The translations under genes were made by a program, and so were the position numbers. The notes beneath the pieces are model-generated. The model saw only the letters and a program-made list of their open reading frames with translations, did no database searches and was not told the DNA's origin. A stretch of 64,000 nucleotides of DNA. Origin: PCRC01 sp017848435 (GTDB lineage: Bacteria > Pseudomonadota > Gammaproteobacteria > Burkholderiales > Burkholderiaceae_C). Positions 55,937 to 64,000 of this stretch are shown here, piece after piece; positions within the stretch are counted from its first letter, which is position 1; each line of letters opens with the position of its first letter. Where the stretch lies: positions 62,001 to 126,000 of the forward strand of contig OZ260072.1 in assembly GCA_965284315.1 (NCBI GenBank), written 5' to 3'.

Positions 55937-56644
55937 ATGGCAAAAAATAATTACTCTCTAAATAGCTTAAGTACGGATATTGGTCCATCCAAATTACGAT
56001 TATTTGGCATTATTTTTATATTTTTACTTGCCACCGGTCTTGCAACAGTTTTGTATAAATATTGGGCAGAAATTACAAATACGCTATTTCTGGTATTTGC
56101 AGTAGTAGCCGCTACAGGCGTAGGTTTCTTTACGGTTGCCGCTTTATTTGGAATAATGACATCATTCACTAGTCGACATCAAGAATATTCCACCAGCCCT
56201 GGTGCATTATTTATAACGCGGGCCATCGTTGCTATACCAGTCGGTGTTTTAGCTGGAATTTTTACGTTTGCACTTATAATTAAACCATCAACTACTGCAT
56301 CAAGCGTAAATCCTGCCCTAGAAGCATCCTCACCCGCAATTAAAGGCGATGCAATTACAGACTCTGGCAGAGCCGTGCAAACTGAAAATACTGCATCAAA
56401 CGCCTCTAAAAATTCCTACAACACCGACGACAGTACAACCCAAGTCAACTCGGCAATCCAAAGCTCTACAAATGCACAATCACAACCTACTGAGAAATCT
56501 ATTTCCACCAAAATAACTTACTCAGATGAAGAAATTTCTCGCATGGAAGATGAAAAACAGTATCACGGTAATGATCCCGTCGTAAGAAAGCGCCTGGGTC
56601 TTCCACTTCGAGATGCTGATAAAAAGAATATACAGGCAAACTAA
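55937..56644 (+). CDS. unrecognised AT-rich island membrane protein, 235 aa
   Basis: Predicted inner-membrane protein with three helices at about residues 21-40 (LFGIIFIFLLATGLATVLY), 49-74 (TLFLVFAVVAATGVGFFTVA) and 90-115 (ALFITRAIVAIPVGVLAGIF). A Ser/Thr/Asn-rich, probably disordered tail of ~70 residues follows, then a conserved-looking C-terminal peptide, EISRMEDEKQYHGNDPVVRK and RLGLPLRD. Family not recognised. It pairs with the soluble 211-aa protein upstream. A soluble sensor plus membrane effector is one possible reading, unsupported by any motif I know. Confidence 0.65.
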   Translation: MAKNNYSLNSLSTDIGPSKLRLFGIIFIFLLATGLATVLYKYWAEITNTLFLVFAVVAATGVGFFTVAALFGIMTSFTSRHQEYSTSPGALFITRAIVAIPVGVLAGIFTFALIIKPSTTASSVNPALEASSPAIKGDAITDSGRAVQTENTASNASKNSYNTDDSTTQVNSAIQSSTNAQSQPTEKSISTKITYSDEEISRMEDEKQYHGNDPVVRKRLGLPLRDADKKNIQAN

Positions 56645-56928
56645 AGACACATTAGCTTGAGCCAGTTAATGCAAAACATATAGTACGAAATATCATGATT
56701 AAATTCGCCTCATGAATTATCCAAAACACCAACCTGGCTACAGAAGTATTTAATTTAGAAACACCCTTCAAGATTCACATAAATAGAAATTTGAATCTCT
56801 TAATTTCAGCTCCGAGTTCCGTTTGTATTTGTAATTAACCGGATAGTACGCTGCTGAACTAGCAATTTAAGAAAAGGCAGCATTTTGATACAGGAATGTG
56901 ACTTCAGACGGCATCACACACTTAGCTA

Positions 56929-59505
56929 ATGCGCCGCCTCTTTCTCACCTTCTCCTGGCAGGAGCTGCGCCACCACCCCTGGCGCAACGCGGCGGCGGCG
57001 CTGGCGGTGACGCTGGGCGTGGCGCTGGCGTTCTCGGTCCACCTGATCAACGCGTCGGCGCTGAGCGAGTTCTCGCAGGCGGTGCGCTCGGTCAGTGGCC
57101 AACCCGACCTGGAGCTGCGCGCGGTGCAAGGTGGTTTTGACGAAACGCTGTACCGCCGCGTCGCGCTCGACCCGCAGGTGGCCATGGCCAGCCCGGTACT
57201 GGAAATCTCGACCTACGCCGTCAGCGCCAGCGGCCAGCGCACGCCCATCCGCGTGGTGGGGCTGGATGCCTTGGTGGCAGGCCATGTGGCACCCAGCCTC
57301 ATACCCCAAAGCGACCGAAGCGAAGGCGACGACCGGCTGGCCCTGTTCGACCCCGCCACCGTCTACCTGAACGCCGCCGCGCAGCGCTTGGCCGGCCAGG
57401 GCGCTGACCTGCAACTGCAAAGCGGCCTCGCCTTGCCCACCGTGCGCGTGGCCGGACGCATTGCCGCCGGGGGCCCGCCGCTGGCGGTGATGGACCTTGG
57501 CGCGGCACAAGACCTGTTTGCCCGCCAAGGCCAGCTCTCGCGCATTGATGTGCGGCTGGCCGCCGGTGCCGACCGCAGCGCGTGGGTGGCCGGCCTGCGC
57601 GCCGACGGCCTGCCGGCCAACGTGGCGGTGGCCGAGCCGGGCGACGCGGCGCTGCGGGTCAGCAACCTGTCACGCGCCTACCGCGTCAACCTGACCGTGC
57701 TGGCGCTGGTGGCGCTGTTCACCGGCGCATTCCTGGTGTTCTCGGTGCTGTCACTCAGCGTCACGCAGCGGGTGCAGCAGTTTGCGCTGCTGGGCGTGCT
57801 GGGGCTGACCGCATCGGCGCGGCTGCGGCTGGTGTTGCTGGAGTCCCTGGTGTTGGGGCTGGTGGGCAGCGTGGCGGGCATTGCGCTTGGCAGCGGCCTG
57901 GCCGCACTGGCTTTGCGCCTGCTGGGGGGTGACCTCGGCGGCGGCTATTTCTCGGGTGTGGCGCCCACCTTGCAGTGGGACGGCACCGCCGCGCTGGTCT
58001 ACGGGCTGCTGGGCACGGTGGCCGCGCTGGTGGGCGGCTGGTGGCCGGCCCGGGCGGCGCAGCGGGTGCCGCTGGCGGCGTCGCTCAAGGGCGTGGGCCT
58101 GGGGCTGGGCACCCAGCGGCCCGGTGTGCTGCGGCGCTGGGCCGGGCTGGCGCTGATGGGGCTGGGCGGGGTGCTGGCGCTGGCGCCGCCGGTGTTTGGC
58201 ATCCCGCTGGCGGCCTACCTCGCGGTGGCGTTGCTGCTGGTGGGCGGCATCACCACGCTGCCGGTGCTGATTGGCCTGCTGTACGACCGCTTGCAAACCC
58301 TGGTGGCCAACCGCCTGCTGCCGCTGCTGGCGGTGGAACGGGCACGCCGCGTGCGCGAGACGGCGGCGGTGGCGGTCAGCGGCGTGGTGGCCGCGCTGAG
58401 CCTGGCGGTGGCCCTCACCGTGATGGTGGCGAGCTTCCGCGACTCGGTGACGCAGTGGCTGGACGTGGTGCTGCCGGCCGAACTCTACGTGCGCCCGGCC
58501 ACCGGCTCAGGCGCCGGCGCCACCAGCGACAGCGTGTACTTCACGTCCGAGTTGGTGCAGGCGGTGCGCGCCCTGCCCGGCGTGGCCCGGGTGGGCGTGC
58601 AGCGCACCAGCGCGCTGCTGCTCGACCCCAGCCTGCCGGCCGTCACGCTCATTGCCCGCGAGCTGGACGACCCGGCCCGGCAGCTGGCGCTGGTGGGCAA
58701 CCCGCTGCCGGTGCCACCGGGCCAGGTGGGCATTTACGTGAGCGAGGCCATGCTGGACCTGCATGGCGCACGCCTGGGGGCGGTGTTTGTGCCACTTTCA
58801 GCATCTTTCGACCGTCAAGCCCTAGTGAAGTCTAATAGTTCGGCTACTTTTTTTGTAGCGGGCGTGTGGCGCGACTACGCCCGGCAGTTTGGCGCCATCG
58901 CCATCGCCCAAACCGACTTTGAGCGCCTCACCGGCGACCGGCGCGTCAACGACATGGCGCTGTGGCTGGCGCCGGACACCGACGTACCGGCGCTGCAGGA
59001 CGCGGTGCGCCGTGCCGCGCCCGAAGGCGCCGGCGGGCTGCTCGAATTCGCCTCGGCCCGCGAGATCCGCGCGCTGTCGCTGCGCATTTTTGACCGCAGC
59101 TTTGCCGTCACCTACTGGCTGCAGGCGGTGGCGATTGCGATTGGCCTGTTTGGCGTGGCGGCGAGTTTTTCGGCACAGGTGCTGGCGCGGCGCAAGGAAT
59201 TTGGCCTGCTGGCCCACCTGGGCTTAACCCGACGGCAGATTCTGGCGGTGGTGGCCGGTGAAGGCGCGGCCTGGACGCTGATTGGCGCGCTGGCCGGTGT
59301 CGCGCTGGGGCTGGCGGTGGCGGTGGTGCTGGTGCACGTGGTCAACCCGCAGAGTTTCCACTGGACCATGGACCTCGCCCTGCCTTGGCTGCGCCTGGCC
59401 GCATTGGCTGCCGCCGTGGTGCTGGCCGGCACCGCCACCGCCTGGCTGGCTGGCCGTGCCGCTGCGGGCCGCGACGCGGTGCTGGCGGTGAAGGAGGACT
59501 GGTGA
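56929..59505 (+). CDS. FtsX-like ABC transporter permease (AttFG-like)
   Basis: Permease of 858 aa with two FtsX domains, a fused counterpart of separate AttF/AttG-type subunits. The N-terminal helix follows LFLTFSWQELRHHPWRNAAA; a periplasmic domain (ADRSAWVAGLRADGL) precedes three helices. A second unit begins around ERARRVRETAAVAVSGVVAA and ends with helices in ARRKEFGLLAHLGLTRRQIL and beyond. Residues 623-644 (SASFDRQALVKSNSSATFFV) are an RPT1 insert in a periplasmic loop. The ATG lies inside the right AGCTAAT repeat of the island. Its stop overlaps the next start (TGATG). Confidence 0.88.
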   Translation: MRRLFLTFSWQELRHHPWRNAAAALAVTLGVALAFSVHLINASALSEFSQAVRSVSGQPDLELRAVQGGFDETLYRRVALDPQVAMASPVLEISTYAVSASGQRTPIRVVGLDALVAGHVAPSLIPQSDRSEGDDRLALFDPATVYLNAAAQRLAGQGADLQLQSGLALPTVRVAGRIAAGGPPLAVMDLGAAQDLFARQGQLSRIDVRLAAGADRSAWVAGLRADGLPANVAVAEPGDAALRVSNLSRAYRVNLTVLALVALFTGAFLVFSVLSLSVTQRVQQFALLGVLGLTASARLRLVLLESLVLGLVGSVAGIALGSGLAALALRLLGGDLGGGYFSGVAPTLQWDGTAALVYGLLGTVAALVGGWWPARAAQRVPLAASLKGVGLGLGTQRPGVLRRWAGLALMGLGGVLALAPPVFGIPLAAYLAVALLLVGGITTLPVLIGLLYDRLQTLVANRLLPLLAVERARRVRETAAVAVSGVVAALSLAVALTVMVASFRDSVTQWLDVVLPAELYVRPATGSGAGATSDSVYFTSELVQAVRALPGVARVGVQRTSALLLDPSLPAVTLIARELDDPARQLALVGNPLPVPPGQVGIYVSEAMLDLHGARLGAVFVPLSASFDRQALVKSNSSATFFVAGVWRDYARQFGAIAIAQTDFERLTGDRRVNDMALWLAPDTDVPALQDAVRRAAPEGAGGLLEFASAREIRALSLRIFDRSFAVTYWLQAVAIAIGLFGVAASFSAQVLARRKEFGLLAHLGLTRRQILAVVAGEGAAWTLIGALAGVALGLAVAVVLVHVVNPQSFHWTMDLALPWLRLAALAAAVVLAGTATAWLAGRAAAGRDAVLAVKEDW
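58795..58859 (-). repeat. RPT1 dispersed element, copy E, inside the FtsX-type permease
   Basis: The minus strand begins GCTA-N9-TAGC (58859-58843, with seven A in the middle), then CGAACTATTAG and CACTAGGGCTTGA, with a diverged other end. It is AT-rich against its GC-rich host gene and is read in frame as QALVKSNSSATFF, matching copies D and F. Confidence 0.72.
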
Positions 59506-60578
59506 TGCACGCCCCCAACCCACTGCGCCGCGCCCTGCTGCTCTCCGGCCTGGGCGGCACGCTGCTGCCAGCGCAGGCGCTGCCCCCCGCCCAGTTGCGC
59601 TTCCCGCGCGACCTCGGCAGCCACCCGGACTTTCGCACCGAGTGGTGGTATGTGACCGGCCACGCCACGGCGGGCGGGCGCGAGTTCGGCTTTCAGGTCA
59701 CTTTCTTTCGCTCGCGCATTGACAGCACGCAGGCCATGACCTCGGGCTTTGCCGCCAAACACCTGGTGTTTGCCCACGCCGCCATCACCGACGTGCAGGG
59801 CCAGAAGCTCTGGCACGACCAGCGCACCGCCCGCATGTCGGGCCAGGCCAGCACCGACCTGGCCAGCGCCAGCGAGGCCGACACCGCCATCGCGCTGCGC
59901 GACTGGTCGCTGGTGCGCCAGAACGGCCGCTACCTCGCCACCGTACGCGCCGCTGACTTCAGCCTGCAACTGCAATTCAGCGAAACCCAGGCCATGGTGC
60001 TGCAGGGCGACCAGGGCCTGTCGCGCAAGGGGCCCGATGCGGCGCAGGCCAGCTACTACTACAGCCTGCCGCAGCTCCAGGTGCAAGGCGCACTCACCCT
60101 GCAGGGCCAGCGCCACACCGTGACCGGCACCGCCTGGCTGGACCACGAATGGAGCCAGGCGCTGCTCGACACCCGTGCGGTGGGCTGGGACTGGATCGGC
60201 ATGAATTTGTCCGACGGCAGTGCGCTGACGGCCTACCGCCTGCGCACCGCCACCGGCGACACGCTGTGGGATGGTGGCTCGTTCCGCCACCCGCGCAGCA
60301 GGCTGTTTGTCTTCCAGCAGGGCGAAGTCGTTTTCAAGCCGCAACGCTTCTGGACCAGCCCGGCCACCGGCACCCGCTACCCGGTGGAATGGCTGGTACG
60401 CACCCCGGCCGACTTCTACACCGTCAAGGCGGTGGTGGACGCGCAAGAACTCGACAGCCGCGCCTCCACCGGCGCCATTTACTGGGAAGGCCTGAGCCGG
60501 CTCTACGACAGCAACGGCCAGCACGTTGGCCAGGGCTACCTGGAAATGACCGGCTACGGCCAGGCGCTGCGGCTGTAG
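59505..60578 (+). CDS. AttH/CrtC-like lipocalin-fold protein
   Basis: Exported protein of 357 aa, related to AttH and to carotenoid 1,2-hydratase. A signal with RRALLLSGLGGTLLPAQA is Tat-like. The paired lipocalin-like domains show RTEWWYVTGHATAGGREFGF, FRSRIDSTQAM, GTAWLDHEWSQALLD, WDWIGMNLSDGSAL and GYLEMTGYG. In Nitrosomonas europaea AttH accompanies an AttEFG ABC transporter, and here it follows the ATPase (across the island) and permease genes. Likely a periplasmic partner handling a hydrophobic ligand; carotenoid chemistry is not implied by context. Confidence 0.82.
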   Translation: MHAPNPLRRALLLSGLGGTLLPAQALPPAQLRFPRDLGSHPDFRTEWWYVTGHATAGGREFGFQVTFFRSRIDSTQAMTSGFAAKHLVFAHAAITDVQGQKLWHDQRTARMSGQASTDLASASEADTAIALRDWSLVRQNGRYLATVRAADFSLQLQFSETQAMVLQGDQGLSRKGPDAAQASYYYSLPQLQVQGALTLQGQRHTVTGTAWLDHEWSQALLDTRAVGWDWIGMNLSDGSALTAYRLRTATGDTLWDGGSFRHPRSRLFVFQQGEVVFKPQRFWTSPATGTRYPVEWLVRTPADFYTVKAVVDAQELDSRASTGAIYWEGLSRLYDSNGQHVGQGYLEMTGYGQALRL

Positions 60579-60752
60579 CCCACCCCCCGTCAAAGATCGC
60601 CAAAGCTTGAGGCCGACACGCGGGCAAATTGAGGGGCAAATGCCCCGCTGCTCCCGGCTTGGCGCCAGCGCAGCCGCCGGATACTGGCCTGACACACATG
60701 CCCCACCGTGCGACTCGGGCATGTCAACCAACGGCCTCACTTCTGTCCACCA

Positions 60753-61670
60753 ATGCCTGCAACGCTGCGCTCGCACAGTCCACTGGCCGTCAGCCCGCCT
60801 GCGCTCAGTCCGCAGGCCGCCGCCGCGCTGTGCCGGTCGGTCGAGTCGGCGCTGCTGCAAAACAGCCTGCTGCTGCACTACCAGCCGGTGGTCAGCCTCA
60901 CCCGCAGCCGGGTGGTGGGCATGGAAGCCCTGCTGCGCTGGAACCACCCCACACTGGGCGTGCTGGCCCCCGGCCACTTCGCCTGCGCCTTTGACAACCC
61001 CCGCCTGGCCGCCAAGATCGGCCTGTTTGTGCTCAAGCGCGCCATCGTCCAGGCCCAGCTCTGGCTCGCTGAGCGCTTGCCATTTGGCCGCCTCGCCATC
61101 AACGTGGTGGCGGCCGACTTTGCCAGCGGCAGCTTCGCCGACCATGTGCTCGACAGCCTGGCCACCCACGGTGTGGCCACCAAACGGTTTGCACTGGAGG
61201 TCACCGAAGGCGTGTTCCTCGACAGTGCCGACGGCCAGGTGTCCGCCGGACTGCGCACCCTGCACGACGCCGGGCTCGAAATCGCCTTTGACGACTTTGG
61301 CACCGGCTTTGCGTCCCTCACCCACCTGAAAAGCGAGTCGATTGACCGGCTGAAGATCGACCGCTCGTTTGTGGACGGCCTGGGCCGCAACCGGGCGGAC
61401 GCGTCCATCGTCGCGGCCATCGTCCAGCTTGGCCGCAACCTTGGCAAGGCCATCACCGCCGAAGGGGTGGAAACCGCCGAGCAGATCGACCTGCTGCGCG
61501 GCATGGGCTGCGACGAGTTCCAGGGCTACGCACTGGCCCGCCCGATGCCGGCCGCCGACGTGCCGGCCTTTGTCGCGCAGTTCGACACCGAAGCGCTGCA
61601 TTTCCACCCCAGAAGCTATGCAATCCATAGCAACAACGACAGCAAACTCATAGGCCTGCGGCCAATTTGA
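60753..61670 (+). CDS. EAL-domain c-di-GMP phosphodiesterase
   Basis: Stand-alone EAL protein, 305 aa from the ATG at 60753 (a GTG at 60708 is possible). The motifs for catalysis are present: MEALLRWNHP (EAL), NVVAADF, LEVTEGVFLD, FDDFGTGFASL, LKIDRSFVDGL, ITAEGVETAEQ and CDEFQGYALARPM. It should therefore linearise c-di-GMP. No sensory domain is attached, so control is by expression or partners. The C-terminal ~18 residues (SYAIHSNNDSKLIGLRPI) and stop codon come from RPT1 copy G. Confidence 0.9.
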   Translation: MPATLRSHSPLAVSPPALSPQAAAALCRSVESALLQNSLLLHYQPVVSLTRSRVVGMEALLRWNHPTLGVLAPGHFACAFDNPRLAAKIGLFVLKRAIVQAQLWLAERLPFGRLAINVVAADFASGSFADHVLDSLATHGVATKRFALEVTEGVFLDSADGQVSAGLRTLHDAGLEIAFDDFGTGFASLTHLKSESIDRLKIDRSFVDGLGRNRADASIVAAIVQLGRNLGKAITAEGVETAEQIDLLRGMGCDEFQGYALARPMPAADVPAFVAQFDTEALHFHPRSYAIHSNNDSKLIGLRPI

Positions 61671-61679
61671 CCTGAAAAC
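61615..61679 (+). repeat. RPT1 dispersed element, copy G, at the 3' end of the EAL gene
   Basis: Starts GCTA-N9-TAGC (61615-61631), continues AACAACGACAG and ends CATAGGCCTGCGGCC then AATTTGACCTGAAAA. The EAL gene runs into it in the same frame used by copy A in dnaG and stops inside it. Confidence 0.85.
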
Positions 61680-61729
61680 GGCGGCTGGGGGCCGTGTGGG
61701 CCGCCACAACGGCAGCGCTACACTGCGCC

Positions 61730-63529
61730 ATGCCTTCTGCCACACCCGCCACCCGCGCCACAGCGTCCCCCCGTTCACTCTCCGGCCTCGGCCCTTTCCT
61801 GCGGCCTTACCGGGGCCGCATCGCACTGGCCGGGCTGTTCCTGGTGCTGGCGGCGGCGGCCACGCTGGTGTTTCCGGTCGCCCTCAAAGGCCTGGTGGAC
61901 AACGGCCTCGGCCTGGCCGACCGGGGTGCGCAGATCATGGCACTGAAAACGCATTTCATCGAATTGTTCGCGGTGGCGGTGGGCCTCGGGTTGTTTTCCG
62001 CCGCCCGCTTCTACACCGTGAGCTGGCTCGGCGAACGCGTCACCGCCGACCTGCGCAACGCGGTGTACAGCCATGTGCTGCACCAGAGCCCGGCGTTCTT
62101 CGAGACCACGCAAACGGGCGAGGTGCTGAGCCGCCTCACCGCCGACACCACGCTGGTGCAAACCGTGGTGGGCTCGTCGCTGAGCATGGGCCTGCGCAAC
62201 GCGGTGATGGGCGTGGGCGCGCTGGCCATGCTGGTGTATTCCAACCCCTATGTGATGTTCCAGGTGCTGGGCGTGCTGGTGCTGATCGTGCTGCCCAGCG
62301 TCTGGTTTGGCCGGCGGGTGCGCAAACTCTCCCGCGCCAGCCAGGACCGGGTGGCCGACTCCAGCGCGATTGCCGCCGAGGTGCTGAACGCCATTCCGGT
62401 GGTGCAAAGCTACACCGCCGAAGGCCGCGAGGCGGCACGTTTCGACGCCTCCACCGACGCCGCCTTCCACACCGCCGTGCGCCGCACCAAGGCGCGCTCG
62501 GTGCTGGTGGCTTTCATCATCATCGCCACCTCGGCCGCGCTGCTGTGGGGCCTGTACCAGGGCACCCAAGCCGTGATGCGCGGCGACATCAGCGCTGGCC
62601 ACCTGGGCCAGACGGTGCTGTACGTGATCATCCTGGCCGGTGCCGCCGGCGTGCTGGGCGAGGTCTATGGCGACCTGCTGCGCGCCGCCGGGGCCACCGA
62701 ACGGCTGATGGAGCTGCTGGACACGCACTCCCCCATCGTGTCGCCCCCCAATCCGGCCCCCGCACCCGCCATCTCGGGTGGCAGCGCGATTGATTTTGAA
62801 GCCGTCACCTTCCACTACCCCTCCCGCCCCAGCCAGGCCTCGCTGCAGGACGTGACGCTGCGCGTGGCCCCCGGTGAAACCGTGGCGCTGGTGGGGCCGA
62901 GCGGCGCCGGCAAAAGCACGGTGTTCCAGCTGCTGCTGCGCTTCTACGACCCCGACCCGGCGGCGGACGGCGCCTCGCAGATCCGCATCGACGGCGTGCC
63001 CACACGCGACATGGCGCTTGGTGACCTGCGGCAGCGCATCGGCATCGTGCCGCAAGACGCGGTGATTTTCTCGGCCAGCGCGCTGGAGAACATCCGCTAT
63101 GGCCGCCCCGATGCCACCGACGATGAGGTGCACGCCGCCGCACGCGCCGCCTTTGCCGACGACTTCCTGCGCGCCCTGCCCGAGGGCTACAACACCTTTC
63201 TGGGCGAGCGCGGCGTGCGCATCAGCGGCGGCCAGCGCCAGCGCATTGCGATTGCCCGCGCCATTTTGAAGAACGCCCCGCTGCTGTTGCTGGACGAAGC
63301 CACCAGCGCGCTCGACGCGGAAAGCGAACGCATGGTGCAAGCGGCGCTGGAGTCGGCCATGTCGGGCCGGACCACGGTGGTGATTGCGCACCGGCTGGCC
63401 ACGGTGCAGAAAGCCGACCGGATCGTGGTGCTGGACCACGGCCGCGTGGTGGAACAGGGCACGCACGACGCGCTGGTGGCGGCCAACGGCGTCTACGCGC
63501 GGCTGGCGGCGCTGCAGTTCACCACCTGA
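61730..63529 (+). CDS. ABC exporter, fused membrane and ATPase domains
   Basis: Half-transporter of 599 aa that would act as a homodimer, of the MsbA/lipid-export or multidrug type. Six helices span residues ~30-315 (LFLVLAAAATLVFPVALKGL in the first). The ATPase has Walker A VGPSGAGKSTVFQLL, signature ISGGQRQRIAIARAI, Walker B LLLLDEATSALDAESE and H-loop IAHRLATV. TACACT lies 5 bp before the ATG at 61730, so the message may be leaderless. It converges on the DUF1178 gene with 9 bp between stops. Confidence 0.93.
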   Translation: MPSATPATRATASPRSLSGLGPFLRPYRGRIALAGLFLVLAAAATLVFPVALKGLVDNGLGLADRGAQIMALKTHFIELFAVAVGLGLFSAARFYTVSWLGERVTADLRNAVYSHVLHQSPAFFETTQTGEVLSRLTADTTLVQTVVGSSLSMGLRNAVMGVGALAMLVYSNPYVMFQVLGVLVLIVLPSVWFGRRVRKLSRASQDRVADSSAIAAEVLNAIPVVQSYTAEGREAARFDASTDAAFHTAVRRTKARSVLVAFIIIATSAALLWGLYQGTQAVMRGDISAGHLGQTVLYVIILAGAAGVLGEVYGDLLRAAGATERLMELLDTHSPIVSPPNPAPAPAISGGSAIDFEAVTFHYPSRPSQASLQDVTLRVAPGETVALVGPSGAGKSTVFQLLLRFYDPDPAADGASQIRIDGVPTRDMALGDLRQRIGIVPQDAVIFSASALENIRYGRPDATDDEVHAAARAAFADDFLRALPEGYNTFLGERGVRISGGQRQRIAIARAILKNAPLLLLDEATSALDAESERMVQAALESAMSGRTTVVIAHRLATVQKADRIVVLDHGRVVEQGTHDALVAANGVYARLAALQFTT

Positions 63530-63538
63530 ACCGCCGCC

Positions 63539-63982
63539 TTACTGCAAGGTGCCCTTCAACGCCGCAGGCAGCGGCAGGGGCAAGACCTCAATCCCTTCGT
63601 CCCGCAGGGCCGCGGTTTCCGCAGGCGTGGCCTGACCCCGGATGGCGCGTGCATCCACCTCGCCGTGGTGGATGCGGCGGGCTTCGTCGGCAAAATGCTC
63701 GCCCACGTCGTCGGTGTTGGCCACCACGTGGCGCACCAGTTGAAGCCACCGGGCCTGCTGTTCGGCATTCGGTGGTGTGGCCGTTGGCGCGGGTACATTG
63801 GTGGGCGGTTCGCTGGCCCCGAGGTTCAGGCGTGGCGCACTGAGGCGCTTGGCAATGGTGCTGTTGCCACACAGCGGGCATTCGACCATGCCGCGTGAGC
63901 GCTGGCTTTGAAAGTCGTCTTCCGAGGCAAACCAGCCTTCAAACAGGTGCTGGTGCGCGCATTGCAGGTCAAGGACTTTCAT
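63539..63982 (-). CDS. DUF1178 family protein
   Basis: Cytoplasmic protein of unknown function, 147 aa, complete within the window. The N-terminal zinc-ribbon-like part has LQCAHQHLFEGWFASEDDF and VECPLCGNSTIAKRLSAPRL, with a CPLC pair. A Pro/Thr linker follows, then a helical half with VRHVVANTDDVGEHFADEA and RRIHHGEVDARAIRGQATPA. The family is widespread in proteobacteria. The ATG is at 63982, with only 18 bases of upstream sequence left in the window. Confidence 0.9.
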   Translation of the reverse strand: MKVLDLQCAHQHLFEGWFASEDDFQSQRSRGMVECPLCGNSTIAKRLSAPRLNLGASEPPTNVPAPTATPPNAEQQARWLQLVRHVVANTDDVGEHFADEARRIHHGEVDARAIRGQATPAETAALRDEGIEVLPLPLPAALKGTLQ

Positions 63983-64000
63983 CGTCCGAAACGGTACGAC

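Noticed and set aside
59112..61826. 904-codon open frame antisense to the permease, AttH-like and EAL genes
   Set aside because: Spans three well-supported genes on the plus strand and shows no family features. Shadow of high-GC coding.
61775..63466. 563-codon antisense open frame over the ABC exporter
   Set aside because: Mirrors the exporter with no recognisable domain; the plus-strand gene has all ABC motifs.

Overview
The window is GC-rich (mid-60s % by eye), densely coding chromosomal DNA from a betaproteobacterium, most likely a Burkholderiales of the Comamonadaceae type. The evidence is the gene content and order (dnaG-rpoD; FKBP-grpE-dnaK-dnaJ; pyrG-kdsA-DUF1330-eno-ftsB; queG/tsaE-amiC; mutL; miaA), the strong G/C third-position preference, and short interspersed repeats of a kind I associate with that family. 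I see no rRNA, tRNA, CRISPR array, transposase or integrase of a mobile element.

Layout. 0-4.2 kb: 3' part of dnaG, then rpoD and a clear terminator. 4.4-13.8 kb: a complete tripartite RND efflux operon (MdtA-, MdtB- and MdtC-like proteins plus an outer-membrane factor lipoprotein). 13.9-15.6 kb: a lipase-like hydrolase and an HxlR-type regulator with a double palindrome over its promoter. 15.7-20.3 kb: the heat-shock block FKBP, grpE, dnaK, dnaJ, with a sigma32-type promoter before grpE. 20.3-23.9 kb: a membrane-anchored polysaccharide deacetylase coupled to a secreted TIM-barrel-like protein. 23.9-25.5 kb (minus): coaBC-dut. 25.7-31.5 kb: pyrG, kdsA, DUF1330, eno, ftsB, pnuC and a NadR-like kinase. 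31.5-38 kb: hslO, a gamma carbonic anhydrase, a DUF455 protein, a degenerate EAL protein, an arsenosugar pair (arsS plus a peroxidase-like protein), xerD and a TctC-type binding protein. 38-43 kb: an AEC carrier, a truncated MAPEG remnant, a TetR/SDR/quinone-reductase cassette with a perfect operator, and a nitronate monooxygenase. 43-50.9 kb: queG, tsaE, amiC, a glycine-zipper lipoprotein, a ring-hydroxylating dioxygenase operon with a coupled micro-ORF, dedA and mutL. 50.9-64 kb: HIT protein, hydrolase, Bcr/CflA transporter, miaA, an AttEFGH-like ABC system split by an AT-rich insert, an EAL phosphodiesterase, an ABC exporter and a DUF1178 protein.

Two signals stand out. First, a family of seven ~64-bp elements (RPT1) is scattered through the window, and every copy overlaps a gene. 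Each has a 17-bp palindromic end, GCTM-N9-TAGC, and most have a GGCCAATTTGGC-like other end. Copies sit in frame inside dnaG, mutL, an FtsX-type permease and a DUF455 protein, and make up the C-termini of CoaBC, QueG and an EAL protein. Copies in the same orientation inside genes are read in the same frame. Second, an AT-rich ~1.8-kb island carrying two unrecognised genes lies exactly between the ATPase and permease genes of an ABC operon. It is flanked by a 7-bp direct repeat (AGCTAAT); removing it would restore a 4-nt ATPase-permease spacing.

Many genes are translationally coupled by ATGA, GTGA or TTGA overlaps (mdtB/mdtC, pyrG/kdsA, pnuC/nadR-like, tsaE/amiC, SDR/reductase, MFS/miaA/ABC ATPase, deacetylase/TIM barrel, dioxygenase alpha/micro-ORF/beta). 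Several convergent pairs share or abut stop codons. No stretch over 300 bases lacks a gene; the largest gap (56645-56928, 284 bases) is the AT-rich right end of the island, where I see no gene.
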